Source: Methanobrevibacter sp. (GTDB taxonomy: Archaea > Methanobacteriota > Methanobacteria > Methanobacteriales > Methanobacteriaceae). From it: a stretch of DNA of 64,000 bases. Position numbers and translations under genes: made by a program. Of this stretch, positions 17,315 to 25,191 are shown in pieces. Position 1 is the first letter of the stretch; the number at the start of each line of letters is the position of its first letter. The stretch is from NCBI GenBank assembly GCA_017646885.1, contig JAGCLR010000363.1, positions 1-64,000 on the forward strand, read 5' to 3'. The notes under the pieces are model-generated. The model saw only the letters and a list, made by a program, of their open reading frames with translations. It did no database searches and was not told the DNA's origin.

Positions 17315-17725
17315 ATGGAAAATTGGCAAACTATTCAAAAACAAGAATTTGAATATTTAGATTCTATAGATCTAATTCCGTATGTTATATCGGAAACAAA
17401 TGTTGATAAGTTAATGGACATCATTGATGAGAATTTTAATCAGGATTATATATCAAAGTGTAAACTTCCGGATGAGGGAATTTTCTTTTGGATGACATTA
17501 GACGACTTTCTTGATTATATTTGTAAGCGGTATAAAATAACTTATTGGGAAAGAACTGAATATTTACTAAATGTAAATTCTTTGAAGAAGGATGCAACTT
17601 GTAAGGTTTGCAGATTTTATAGCATTGATTGTAAGGCGTGTTTGTGCAAGGGCCCAGAACTTGAATCACACAATCCAAATGATAAGATATGTGCTGATTT
17701 CAAATTTAAGGAGAATAAGAAATGA
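17315..17725 (+). CDS. Hypothetical protein with Cys-rich tail
   Basis: A 136-residue protein. Residues 1-90 are paralogous to the 16343 gene. The C-terminus adds a Cys module (CKVCRFYSIDCKACLC) similar to the small Cys-rich domains common in Clostridia phages. Overlaps the next gene by 4 bases. Confidence 0.55.
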   Translation: MENWQTIQKQEFEYLDSIDLIPYVISETNVDKLMDIIDENFNQDYISKCKLPDEGIFFWMTLDDFLDYICKRYKITYWERTEYLLNVNSLKKDATCKVCRFYSIDCKACLCKGPELESHNPNDKICADFKFKENKK

Positions 17726-17886
17726 AAATGAGTTATTCGGATGTTCTAGCATTGTTGGATGCTAATACATTGACAGATATGATCTATGACGACCGTGATT
17801 CTGGGAGACCTGCCCGTAGCTTAGAGCAGATGGTTTATGACTTTGCAAGATCACAAGGAATTATAATTAAGGAGGATAAAAAATGA
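17722..17886 (+). CDS. Small hypothetical protein (54 aa)
   Basis: ATG 17722 overlaps the previous stop, and the stop overlaps the ATG of the RNA repair gene, so it is likely translated and couples the two. The product starts MKMSYSDVLALLDANT. Function unknown. Confidence 0.5.
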   Translation: MKMSYSDVLALLDANTLTDMIYDDRDSGRPARSLEQMVYDFARSQGIIIKEDKK

Positions 17887-20096
17887 GAGTATTGCTTTTG
17901 CTTAGAGGCGCACCCGGTTGTGGTAAATCTACATTTATTGATAATAATGGACTTAGACCATTTTCTCTATCCGCAGATGAAATTAGATTACAGTGCCAAT
18001 CTTCTCAACAAAATATTTATGGTTCAGAAGAAGTAAGCATGAATAATGAAAAAGATACATGGAGCATTCTTTTTAAACTTCTTGAAATTAGAATGAAACA
18101 TGGAGAATTTACTGTTATTGATGCTACTAATTCTAAAACATCAGAAATGAATAAATATAAAGAAATGGCAGATACATATCGTTATAGAATGTACTGTATT
18201 GATTTCACTGATCTTCCTATTGAAGAATGTAAAAGAAGAAATGCTGGTAGAATTCCTCTTAAACAGGTTCCGGAAGATTGCATTGATAAAATGTATTCCA
18301 GATTTAGAACACAAAAGATTCCATCTGGCATTAAAGTTTTGAAACCAGAACAGTTGGATGAAATATGGATGAAGAAATTTAATATGAGTAACTATGAGAA
18401 GATTATTCATATTGGAGATGTGCATGGATGTTATACAGCATTGATGGAATACTTTAAGAACGGATTTAATGACAACTACTTTTATATCTTTGTTGGTGAC
18501 ATTATTGATCGTGGTATTGAAAATGTTGAAGCTGTTAAATTCTTCATTGAAGCTGTTAAAAGAAAGAATGTCCTTGTTCTTGAAGGAAATCATGAAAGAT
18601 GGTTGTGGATTTACGCTCATGATGGAATTGGACAGTCAAAAGAATTTGAATTGTTCACTAAAAAACAACTGGAACAATCCGATATCGATAAGAAAGAGAT
18701 TCGCACATTTTATCGTAAACTTGGACAACTTGCATGGTATCAATATAATGATAAAGAAGTTGTGGTAACTCATGGAGGAATTGCTACACTTCCGGAAAAC
18801 TTTACAAAACTATCAACACATCAAATTATTCATGGAGTAGGTAATTATAATGACTTTGAGACTATTGCAGAAACATGGATGAAAACAACTCCTGATAATG
18901 CTTACCAAATTCATGGACATAGAAATACAAAACATTGCGAAACACAAATTAAAGATCGTGTATTCAACCTTGAAGGTAAGGTTGAATTTGGTGAAAACCT
19001 TAGAATTGTAGAATTAGATAAAGAAGGATTCCATGTGGTTGAAATTAAAAATACAGTATTTAAGCCTCCGGTACAGGTTGAACAGGAAAAACAACTTGTA
19101 ACATCCGATATTGCCGATGTAGTTCTTAACCTTAGAAGTAATAGATTTATTCAGGAAAAACAATTTGGAAATATTTCTTCATTTAATTTTACTAGAGAAG
19201 CATTTTATGATAGTGTTTGGAATAAACAGACCATTGTTGCAAGAGGTCTTTACATCAATACAAATACCATGAAAGTTGTCGCTCGTGGGTACCACAAATT
19301 TTTCAACATTAACGAGAGACCGGAAACTAAATTTGATATGCTTCAACATAAACTCCAATTCCCGATAACTTGTTATGTTAAGGAAAACGGATTCTTAGGT
19401 CTTGTATCTTATAATGAAGAAACAGATGATTTGTTCATCACAACTAAATCAAATCCTGATGGAGATTATGCTATATGGCTAAAGGAAATGGTTTACAATA
19501 AAATCTCTACTGAAAACATTGAAAAGCTAAAGACTATTTGTAGAGAACAAAATGTAACATTTGTTTTTGAATGCGTAGATATGATTCATGATCCCCATAT
19601 CATTGAATATCCTGAATCTGAGTTATTTCTACTGTCAATTATCAGAAATGAAATCAACTTTACCCAATATAATTATGAAGATGTTATAAATATTGGAAAC
19701 GACCTTGGAATCAAAGTAAAAGAAAAAGCCGCTGAAATTGCTAACTGGTCTGACTTTTACGATTGGTACAATGAGGTTCTTGAAAATGATTATGAATACA
19801 ATGGAAGAATTATTGAAGGATTTGTAATTGAAGATTCTGCCGGGTTCATGACAAAACTAAAATTAACATACTATCATTTTTGGAAGTTTATGCGTGGATT
19901 AGCACATGAAACACTTAGAAGAGGATATACACAAAAAACCTCAGCATTAACAACTCCTCTTGCTAATGATTTTTATGGATGGCTTAAAACAATGTTTGAA
20001 ACACATACAAGGGAAGAAAGAGAAAATATACCAAAGGATATTGTAACTCTTAGAAATATGTTTTATGAACAATATTCTACAGGAAACAAAGGCTAA
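17883..20096 (+). CDS. RNA repair enzyme: polynucleotide kinase-phosphatase-RNA ligase
   Basis: A 737-residue trifunctional protein. Residues 1-160 are a P-loop 5'-OH kinase (GAPGCGKST, K15; a DATN motif near 80; RNAGR near 120). Residues 170-390 are a calcineurin-type phosphatase (GDVHG near 178, GDIIDRG near 205, GNHE near 236, THGG near 295, GHRN near 343). Residues 430-737 are an RNA ligase of the Rnl1/tRNA-ligase type: ARG...KFFN, the adenylation motif KENG (K500), FECVD near 562, EGFVIED near 645 and KLKLTYY near 660. The domain order is that of bacterial Pnkp, but the ligase looks closer to Rnl1/Trl1. Such enzymes heal 2',3'-cyclic phosphate and 5'-OH ends; in phages this reverses tRNA cleavage by host anticodon nucleases. 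That role is inferred. Confidence 0.85.
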   Translation: MRVLLLLRGAPGCGKSTFIDNNGLRPFSLSADEIRLQCQSSQQNIYGSEEVSMNNEKDTWSILFKLLEIRMKHGEFTVIDATNSKTSEMNKYKEMADTYRYRMYCIDFTDLPIEECKRRNAGRIPLKQVPEDCIDKMYSRFRTQKIPSGIKVLKPEQLDEIWMKKFNMSNYEKIIHIGDVHGCYTALMEYFKNGFNDNYFYIFVGDIIDRGIENVEAVKFFIEAVKRKNVLVLEGNHERWLWIYAHDGIGQSKEFELFTKKQLEQSDIDKKEIRTFYRKLGQLAWYQYNDKEVVVTHGGIATLPENFTKLSTHQIIHGVGNYNDFETIAETWMKTTPDNAYQIHGHRNTKHCETQIKDRVFNLEGKVEFGENLRIVELDKEGFHVVEIKNTVFKPPVQVEQEKQLVTSDIADVVLNLRSNRFIQEKQFGNISSFNFTREAFYDSVWNKQTIVARGLYINTNTMKVVARGYHKFFNINERPETKFDMLQHKLQFPITCYVKENGFLGLVSYNEETDDLFITTKSNPDGDYAIWLKEMVYNKISTENIEKLKTICREQNVTFVFECVDMIHDPHIIEYPESELFLLSIIRNEINFTQYNYEDVINIGNDLGIKVKEKAAEIANWSDFYDWYNEVLENDYEYNGRIIEGFVIEDSAGFMTKLKLTYYHFWKFMRGLAHETLRRGYTQKTSALTTPLANDFYGWLKTMFETHTREERENIPKDIVTLRNMFYEQYSTGNKG

Positions 20097-20118
20097 TTAT
20101 TTGTAAATACTATACAAA

Positions 20119-20148
20119 AATCCAGTATTTTCTTACTGGATTTTTTAT
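20119..20148 (+). terminator. Intrinsic terminator
   Basis: The stem AATCCAGTA / TACTGGATT is followed by a T run; it ends the RNA repair operon. Confidence 0.9.
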
Positions 20149-20168
20149 TTCAAATTTTCAAAAACCTC

Positions 20169-20197
20169 TTGACATTTTCCATAAAATATGTTATACT
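20169..20197 (+). promoter_or_regulatory. Sigma-70 promoter P6
   Basis: TTGACA 20169-20174, 17-base spacer, TATACT 20192-20197. Drives 20248-20926. Confidence 0.85.
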
Positions 20198-20247
20198 ATA
20201 CTTGTAAACAACTTAACCACATTAAAAATCTAGGAGGAGAATAAAAA

Positions 20248-20487
20248 ATGAAAAACATGATTAAAACAAAACCCTCGAAAACAGAAAAGACAATGATGAA
20301 TATGTTTGACAAAATGGTTGTTGATTACATGAAAACAGCATCTAAGTTCGGTGCTTATTCTCCGGTTGCAACGGCTGAAAAAAATCAGACCGTTGGAGTT
20401 CTTAGATGTCTTCGTCTTACTAAGGTTATAAACGATGAACTTTGGGAAAACTGTTTGGATGCTATTTTTTCTATTCGGGAGGGATAA
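20248..20487 (+). CDS. Hypothetical protein
   Basis: ATG behind AGGAGGAG. A 79-residue basic helical protein, first behind P6. Function unknown. Confidence 0.6.
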   Translation: MKNMIKTKPSKTEKTMMNMFDKMVVDYMKTASKFGAYSPVATAEKNQTVGVLRCLRLTKVINDELWENCLDAIFSIREG

Positions 20488-20491
20488 GAAA

Positions 20492-20563
20492 ATGACACGT
20501 TCAGAGTTTGAAGAAGTCCTGACAAAGTGTTTTACAAATCTTCTCGCAGGAGTTTGGAGGTAA
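20492..20563 (+). CDS. Possible micropeptide (23 aa)
   Basis: A short frame MTRSEFEEVLTKCFTNLLAG has a good GGAGGG upstream, and its stop overlaps the ribosome binding site of the next gene. It could be a translated leader. Evidence is limited to signals and position. Confidence 0.3.
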   Translation: MTRSEFEEVLTKCFTNLLAGVWR

Positions 20564-20565
20564 AT

Positions 20566-20724
20566 ATGAAAGTTCTAATTATGAATATTAAAGAAAACAA
20601 AACAAAAAGACTTCAAAATGTAAAGACAATAATGAATAGAGGATATCATTTTACAGTTGTGTTTAATGACGGAAACGAAATTGATTACGATTTTCACGAA
20701 TACGATTATTTCATCAATCATTAA
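20566..20724 (+). CDS. Small hypothetical protein
   Basis: ATG 20566 behind GGAGG; the longer upstream frame lacks a site. A 52-residue beta-rich acidic product. Function unknown. Confidence 0.5.
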   Translation: MKVLIMNIKENKTKRLQNVKTIMNRGYHFTVVFNDGNEIDYDFHEYDYFINH

Positions 20725-20740
20725 GGGGGGATTATAAAAA

Positions 20741-20926
20741 ATGAGAGTTATTGATGCAAAAGTAGGAATTATTATTACAGACAGTTCAGTAACAGATATT
20801 GAACAGTATATTGTTGCAAGATGTGCCAACGATGGTTGGTATTATTGGGGATCTTGGAATGATCTTCAAAAGGCAAGGGAAGTTGCAAAGGAAATTGGTG
20901 GAAGTGTTTTCTTGAAAGAAGCTTAA
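20741..20926 (+). CDS. Small hypothetical protein
   Basis: ATG behind GGGGGG-type site. A 61-residue product with a Trp/Tyr-rich centre (DGWYYWGSWNDL). Function unknown. Confidence 0.5.
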   Translation: MRVIDAKVGIIITDSSVTDIEQYIVARCANDGWYYWGSWNDLQKAREVAKEIGGSVFLKEA

Positions 20927-20948
20927 CAGTACAGTTTATACAAAACAA

Positions 20949-20983
20949 AACCTCTACATTCTGCAAAGTTTGTGGAGGTTTTT
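20949..20983 (+). terminator. Intrinsic terminator
   Basis: The stem AACCTCTACA / TGTGGAGGTT with one G-T pair is followed by a T run. Confidence 0.85.
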
Positions 20984-21006
20984 GTTTAAGAATATTCAAA
21001 TTACTC

Positions 21007-21035
21007 TTGACTTTTTCATTATAATATGTTATACT
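21007..21035 (+). promoter_or_regulatory. Sigma-70 promoter P7, now separated from its gene
   Basis: TTGACT 21007-21012, 17-base spacer, TATACT 21030-21035. Unlike the other promoters of this class, no ribosome binding site or gene follows within 60 bases. The tnpB element lies in between. Confidence 0.8.
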
Positions 21036-21190
21036 ATATATAGTAAATAACATAAATATATTGTAAATAAACTAACAATTCATAAAAATCATACTTTATA
21101 AGTAAATTATTTTTTTGTGGTAGGATGGTAATATTTTATATAAGTAAACACTCATAAATAAGTGTTAATTATTATAATTTATTTGTATCA
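21036..21190 (+). other. Left flank of the tnpB element
   Basis: Non-coding, very AT-rich. It contains a small hairpin (AACACT 21147-21152 / AGTGTT 21161-21166), similar in kind to the imperfect stem-loops at IS200/IS605 left ends. No gene seen. Confidence 0.35.
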
Positions 21191-21219
21191 TTGACAACTT
21201 TGTGAAAATATTGTATAAT
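21191..21219 (+). promoter_or_regulatory. Promoter of the tnpB at 21244 (P8)
   Basis: TTGACA 21191-21196, 17-base spacer, TATAAT 21214-21219. It lacks the AAAACCTC upstream context of the phage promoters, consistent with a separate origin. Confidence 0.75.
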
Positions 21220-21243
21220 TATAGTAGAAAGGAGGTGAATGAG

Positions 21244-22494
21244 GTGATTGTAAAAAGAACTGAGAGGCACATTATTGACAAACAGAATATTTATTATAGT
21301 ATGCTTGTCGATAAGTGTATGTTAGCTAGGAATATCTATAATCATGGAAATTATCTTATTCGTCAAGAGTTTTTTAATAACGGGAAGTATCTAGGATATA
21401 CAACTATTGAGAAAATTCTTCACGATGATTTAGAATATCCTGATTATTGGAATTTAGGTCTTGCTAATTCTAGTCAGCAAATTCTAAGAGTTCTTGATAA
21501 AAACTGGAAATCATTTTTCAGATCCCTTAAGGATTGGAGCAAACATAGAGATAAATATAATGGTATGCCGAAACCACCAAAATATCTGAAAGGAAACAGA
21601 TTATGCGGTTTTCAACTCACATACGCACAAATCCATGTTGAAAATGGTTTTATTAAGTTTCCAAAAACAATGAAAGATAAAAATGGGAATTTAATGAGGA
21701 TCAAAGTTGTGTTTTCTGAAAAAGATGGGTTTGTTGCATTTAAGTTATGTCGAGTTAAACCCGAAAATGACAGAATTATATTAGAATTTGTCTATACTAT
21801 TGAAGTCGCAGATAAGTTTGAAAATCAGAATGTTGCGTCTATTGATCTTGGTTTAGATAACTTTGTAACCTTAGTTGATAATCTAGGTAACAAGCCAATT
21901 ATCATAAATGGTAAGGGTCTAAAATCATGTAATCAATATTATAATAAACTGATTGCGAAAGAAAAATCAAAACTTGATCTGCGGTCAGATAAGAAAAGAT
22001 ACTCACATAAACTGTATTCAATAATAAATAAGAGAAATGACAAAATAGAATATTTTATGCACAAGACATCTTGTTTTGTTGTTTCCTATTGTATTGAACA
22101 CAGTATTTCAACAATTATCATTGGTAAAAATGATGGGTGGAAACAAAATGTAGAACTCGGTAAAAAGAATAACCAACATTTTACACAAATCCCGTATGAA
22201 TCATTCATATCGAAGCTAAACTATAAATGTGAACAAGTTGGAATATCTGTTATCGAGACAGAAGAATCTTATACTTCTGGAACTTCATTTCTTGATGATG
22301 AACAACCAGAAAAGAAAAATTATATTAAATCAAGAAGAGTTCATAGAGGTCTTTTTAGATCAAATTCAGGAAAACTAATAAATGCAGATGTAAATGCCGC
22401 ATATCAAATTATGAAAAAGGTATTCCGTGATGTAGAGATGCCAGCGGATAGAGGGTTTGTAATGAATCCATTGCGCATGAATTTTTCTTTTTAA
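21244..22494 (+). CDS. tnpB: TnpB RNA-guided nuclease, non-canonical RuvC-II, no zinc finger
   Basis: A 416-residue TnpB/OrfB protein; the GTG at 21244 follows AAGGAGG. RuvC-I Asp is D201 (SIDLG) and RuvC-III Asp is D382 (INADVNAAYQI). The position of the usual RuvC-II Glu (VEDL) reads IIIGKNDGWKQ, with Gly294 in place of Glu. The C4 zinc ribbon is absent; that segment reads EESYTSGTSF with adjacent E340-E341. TnpB groups with relocated catalytic Glu have been described, so activity is not excluded. No TnpA is adjacent, so movement would need help in trans. It is paralogous to the gene at 43392 and shares GGATAGAGGGT near its 3' end. Confidence 0.85.
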   Translation: MIVKRTERHIIDKQNIYYSMLVDKCMLARNIYNHGNYLIRQEFFNNGKYLGYTTIEKILHDDLEYPDYWNLGLANSSQQILRVLDKNWKSFFRSLKDWSKHRDKYNGMPKPPKYLKGNRLCGFQLTYAQIHVENGFIKFPKTMKDKNGNLMRIKVVFSEKDGFVAFKLCRVKPENDRIILEFVYTIEVADKFENQNVASIDLGLDNFVTLVDNLGNKPIIINGKGLKSCNQYYNKLIAKEKSKLDLRSDKKRYSHKLYSIINKRNDKIEYFMHKTSCFVVSYCIEHSISTIIIGKNDGWKQNVELGKKNNQHFTQIPYESFISKLNYKCEQVGISVIETEESYTSGTSFLDDEQPEKKNYIKSRRVHRGLFRSNSGKLINADVNAAYQIMKKVFRDVEMPADRGFVMNPLRMNFSF

Positions 22495-22564
22495 TTCATC
22501 TGCATAAAGAGATTTATAAGCATTTATGCCTATTTACTTATGTTCACATATATTTGCTTATAAA
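22446..22564 (+). ncRNA. Candidate omega-RNA and right-end hairpin of the tnpB element
   Basis: TnpB guide RNAs overlap the 3' end of the gene. GGATAGAGGGT (22446-22456) is shared with the other non-canonical tnpB (44573-44583). Downstream, TTTATAAGCA (22513-22522) and TGCTTATAAA (22555-22564) form a perfect 10-bp inverted repeat. Exact RNA ends and guide are not determinable here. Confidence 0.4.
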
Positions 22565-22566
22565 TT

Positions 22567-22773
22567 TTGTATTATAACGATAAAAATGAGATTAGAAAAT
22601 TCAAATATGCGAAGCAAGCAGTTAATTACATTAAGAAATTTAGAAAGCCGCTTGAAATGCATTGGAATCACGAACTCGATACGGGAGAACTTGCAGCCAT
22701 TCTAAGAATGGTTTACAAAACAGATTGTGAAATTCTTGATGCATTAAGCAAAGTTATTTCTGGGGATTACTAA
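22567..22773 (+). CDS. Hypothetical protein, possibly 5'-truncated
   Basis: The frame opens at 22564, right after the element's right-end inverted repeat, and has only a TTG start without a ribosome binding site. The 68-residue product is basic and helical (FKYAKQAVNYIKKFRK). It may be the downstream half of a gene formerly driven by P7 and interrupted by the tnpB insertion. Confidence 0.45.
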   Translation: MYYNDKNEIRKFKYAKQAVNYIKKFRKPLEMHWNHELDTGELAAILRMVYKTDCEILDALSKVISGDY

Positions 22774-22797
22774 TTTATAAAGAAAGGTTTGATTGAT

Positions 22798-23076
22798 ATG
22801 AAACTAACACTTAAAGAATCCACTGAAAGATATATGGTCACTGTTTTTGATCCTGATTTTAAACCAACAAGATCCAGTTATAGTGACTTTGAAGAGGAAG
22901 ATACTGACAATATCTATGAAGATATTTATATAGCGGATGATTATCAGGATGCTGTTGAATATGCTATGAAGTGGTATGGAAGAAAGAATAGACATGGTAA
23001 CAGATATATCATCACTATTGAGGATGAAGATGGTAATGAGAAAGAATTTAACCCTGATAAAGCATTTGCATTTTAA
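22798..23076 (+). CDS. MKL-tagged protein (candidate internal protein)
   Basis: ATG 22798 behind AAAGG. The 92-residue product begins MKLTLKESTER, the shared N-terminal tag of the 42-62 kb set. The rest is acidic with a small alpha/beta fold (DDYQDAVEYAMKWYG). Function unknown; packaging is inferred from the tag. Confidence 0.6.
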   Translation: MKLTLKESTERYMVTVFDPDFKPTRSSYSDFEEEDTDNIYEDIYIADDYQDAVEYAMKWYGRKNRHGNRYIITIEDEDGNEKEFNPDKAFAF

Positions 23077-23123
23077 GAATATTCTTTTGAAACAGATTGT
23101 TTTGAATGAGAGGTTGATGTTTT

Positions 23124-23852
23124 GTGAAACTAAAAGGAATAAAATTAAATAATCATACTAAAGAAGAATCTTTAGTTTTAAGAATTTCAGAAAAGGTGAG
23201 CTTAGATGAAAGATTAGAAGAAATAGCATCCGGTACATATGTTACTGATTCAGTCAGTGATATTGTGAATTGGATTTTAAATAAACCAAAACCATATAGA
23301 ATTCTATATGATGCAAAGTATGATGTTTGGTGTATTGCAGATGCTATGAGTCAAACTCATAAAGATATGAGCATTGATCTATTTGATAGTGATTATCTAT
23401 ATGGAGTTGCAAAAGATCTTGACAGAGATATTGCAACTATGAGAAAACTTGGAGACTTTAATTCCGGGTATACTGATGCGGAAGTTTATTCAGATTTTGG
23501 ATTTGATAAATATAATCTGAAAGGATTATTTTTCATTCCGAAGGATATGAATTACAGAGATTATGAAGAATCAGGATTTTATTCACATGAAGTTCCAATC
23601 ACAACCGGGACTATTTTTGTTTCAAACCCATATGAGTTTTCGGAGAATGGAATATTTAAGGATTTATATAAAAAACTTGACAGGATGGATGCTCTAACTA
23701 AAAGTTTAAGAGCGATTTATGCTGAATGTAGAAAAGAGTACGGGGCAAATTGGCTTGATTATTTTTACGATGAAGCGGAAGAATATGAATATGATGAGGA
23801 CGAAGTTCAGGAGTTTTTAAATAACTACGGGATTTTGAATGTTTTGAAATAA
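23124..23852 (+). CDS. MKL-tagged protein, NKPKPYR family
   Basis: GTG start. A 242-residue acidic protein with an N-terminal basic leader ending LVLRISEKV, an (I/L)xE-type site. The core (ILNKPKPYRILYDAKYDV, IADAM) is clearly paralogous to the gene at 56567 (LLNKPKPYRICYDVLNDV, IGDAY). The family is otherwise unknown to me. Confidence 0.65.
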   Translation: MKLKGIKLNNHTKEESLVLRISEKVSLDERLEEIASGTYVTDSVSDIVNWILNKPKPYRILYDAKYDVWCIADAMSQTHKDMSIDLFDSDYLYGVAKDLDRDIATMRKLGDFNSGYTDAEVYSDFGFDKYNLKGLFFIPKDMNYRDYEESGFYSHEVPITTGTIFVSNPYEFSENGIFKDLYKKLDRMDALTKSLRAIYAECRKEYGANWLDYFYDEAEEYEYDEDEVQEFLNNYGILNVLK

Positions 23853-23876
23853 AATGAGTTGGAGCGTGATATACAT

Positions 23877-24173
23877 ATGTTTGGACACAATATATCTTTT
23901 CAAGTCACTAAACAACTACTGCTTGAAAAGTTAAGCGTATTTGAGTATAATATAACAACAGATTCTAAAACCTGTTTTGTTGCCGGAATTCTAATAAAGC
24001 AAAGAAGAATAGAATTTAAAATAATTGAGTATAAGCGAGGACAGATTACTGTAGATGTAATTGATCCTTTTGCATTTGTAAGAATTCCGAGAAAAACATT
24101 TAGAAAGCAAGAAGAAGCAAAGATTTGGATTATGGAATGTTTTGTAAAACTAACTGACGAAAGAAACAGATAA
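23877..24173 (+). CDS. Hypothetical protein
   Basis: ATG 23877 is preferred to the upstream TTG at 23859 because GGAG lies 11 bases before it. A 98-residue basic alpha/beta protein. Last gene before a terminator. Confidence 0.55.
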   Translation: MFGHNISFQVTKQLLLEKLSVFEYNITTDSKTCFVAGILIKQRRIEFKIIEYKRGQITVDVIDPFAFVRIPRKTFRKQEEAKIWIMECFVKLTDERNR

Positions 24174-24177
24174 CTTA

Positions 24178-24210
24178 AACCAACCTAGCAAAATAGGTTG
24201 GTTTCCTTTT
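24178..24210 (+). terminator. Intrinsic terminator
   Basis: The perfect stem AACCAACCTA / TAGGTTGGTT is followed by a T-rich run. Confidence 0.9.
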
Positions 24211-24263
24211 TCTTAAAAAATAACATCTTGAAAATACAATAATTATATCAAAAAATAACTATA

Positions 24264-24271
24264 TATAAATA
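24264..24271 (+). promoter_or_regulatory. Candidate late promoter TATAAATA
   Basis: TATAAATA in the gap between the terminator and the structural gene at 24322, with no -35 box. Confidence 0.45.
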
Positions 24272-24321
24272 GTTAGGGAAAACTCTAGCATTGTTTAAAA
24301 TTCAGAAAGGACTGATAGTAT

Positions 24322-25161
24322 ATGGCAATTTTTACTATTTTAGATTCTATAAGTAGGTCAGATACATTTCCAATTGAGTTTACGTTTAGTGCAAACTATA
24401 ATTGCGGAACACTATCTTTAGAAATTGATACACCTTGGAGTGACCAAATGTTATTAGAGTTACCGTGCATCAATGTTAAAATTTTTAAGAATGATGGCAC
24501 ATTATTTAAAACATTTGATATAAATATGGTTACGGTAAATACTAATTTAAATAAAGGTTTTGATACTATTAAACCTTACTCAATTCCTTTTTATAATATT
24601 CCGAAATCTGGAAAATTTAAAATAACTCCTGTATTTGATAAGTATGCAATTTCTGCAAGAAATAATCTTATAGAATGTGGAATCGAAGAAGGAGACATTT
24701 GGACAACTCCAACAGAAACTTTCGGTGTTACAATAAAATATGATAATGAAAATGTATCATCCGGAAGTGGTTCCGAGGGTGGAGGCGGGGGTGAGACTCC
24801 TGGTTCAGCAGATCAAGTCACATTTGATCCAACTGGAACAGGTTTATTTTCAACAAATGTTCAGGATGCTATAATTGAAGTATTAGGTAAAACTACAACA
24901 CAATATTCAACAGATACTACCCTTATTGCAGCAAATTGGTCTGGAACTCAATATACAGTATCAAACAGCAATATTAAATTAAGTTCATATATTTATATTG
25001 ATATTCCAGATAATTTAACTCAAACTCAATATAATGCTGTTGCTTCTGCAAATCTTGCTTGCGTTAATCAAACTGCTGGATCTGTTACGTTAGAAGCATT
25101 TGGTGATGTTCCTACAATAGATCTTCCAATTACAATTATTGTTCAAAATAAAAATCAATAA
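24322..25161 (+). CDS. Probable baseplate / tail appendage protein
   Basis: A 279-residue beta-rich protein. The N-terminal 145 residues form one domain. A Gly/Ser-rich hinge (SSGSGSEGGGGGETPGS) follows, then a segment with the phage-fibre phrase TGLFSTNVQDAI and a beta-rich end. It lies directly upstream of fibre genes and behind a late-type promoter. Structural role inferred from composition and context. Confidence 0.55.
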   Translation: MAIFTILDSISRSDTFPIEFTFSANYNCGTLSLEIDTPWSDQMLLELPCINVKIFKNDGTLFKTFDINMVTVNTNLNKGFDTIKPYSIPFYNIPKSGKFKITPVFDKYAISARNNLIECGIEEGDIWTTPTETFGVTIKYDNENVSSGSGSEGGGGGETPGSADQVTFDPTGTGLFSTNVQDAIIEVLGKTTTQYSTDTTLIAANWSGTQYTVSNSNIKLSSYIYIDIPDNLTQTQYNAVASANLACVNQTAGSVTLEAFGDVPTIDLPITIIVQNKNQ

Positions 25162-25191
25162 GTAATTCATTAAAAAGAAAGGGTGAAAATA

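Noticed and set aside
18469..18768. Second plus-strand frame of 99 codons inside the RNA repair gene
   Set aside because: Fully contained in another frame of a gene with intact motifs; no ribosome binding site.
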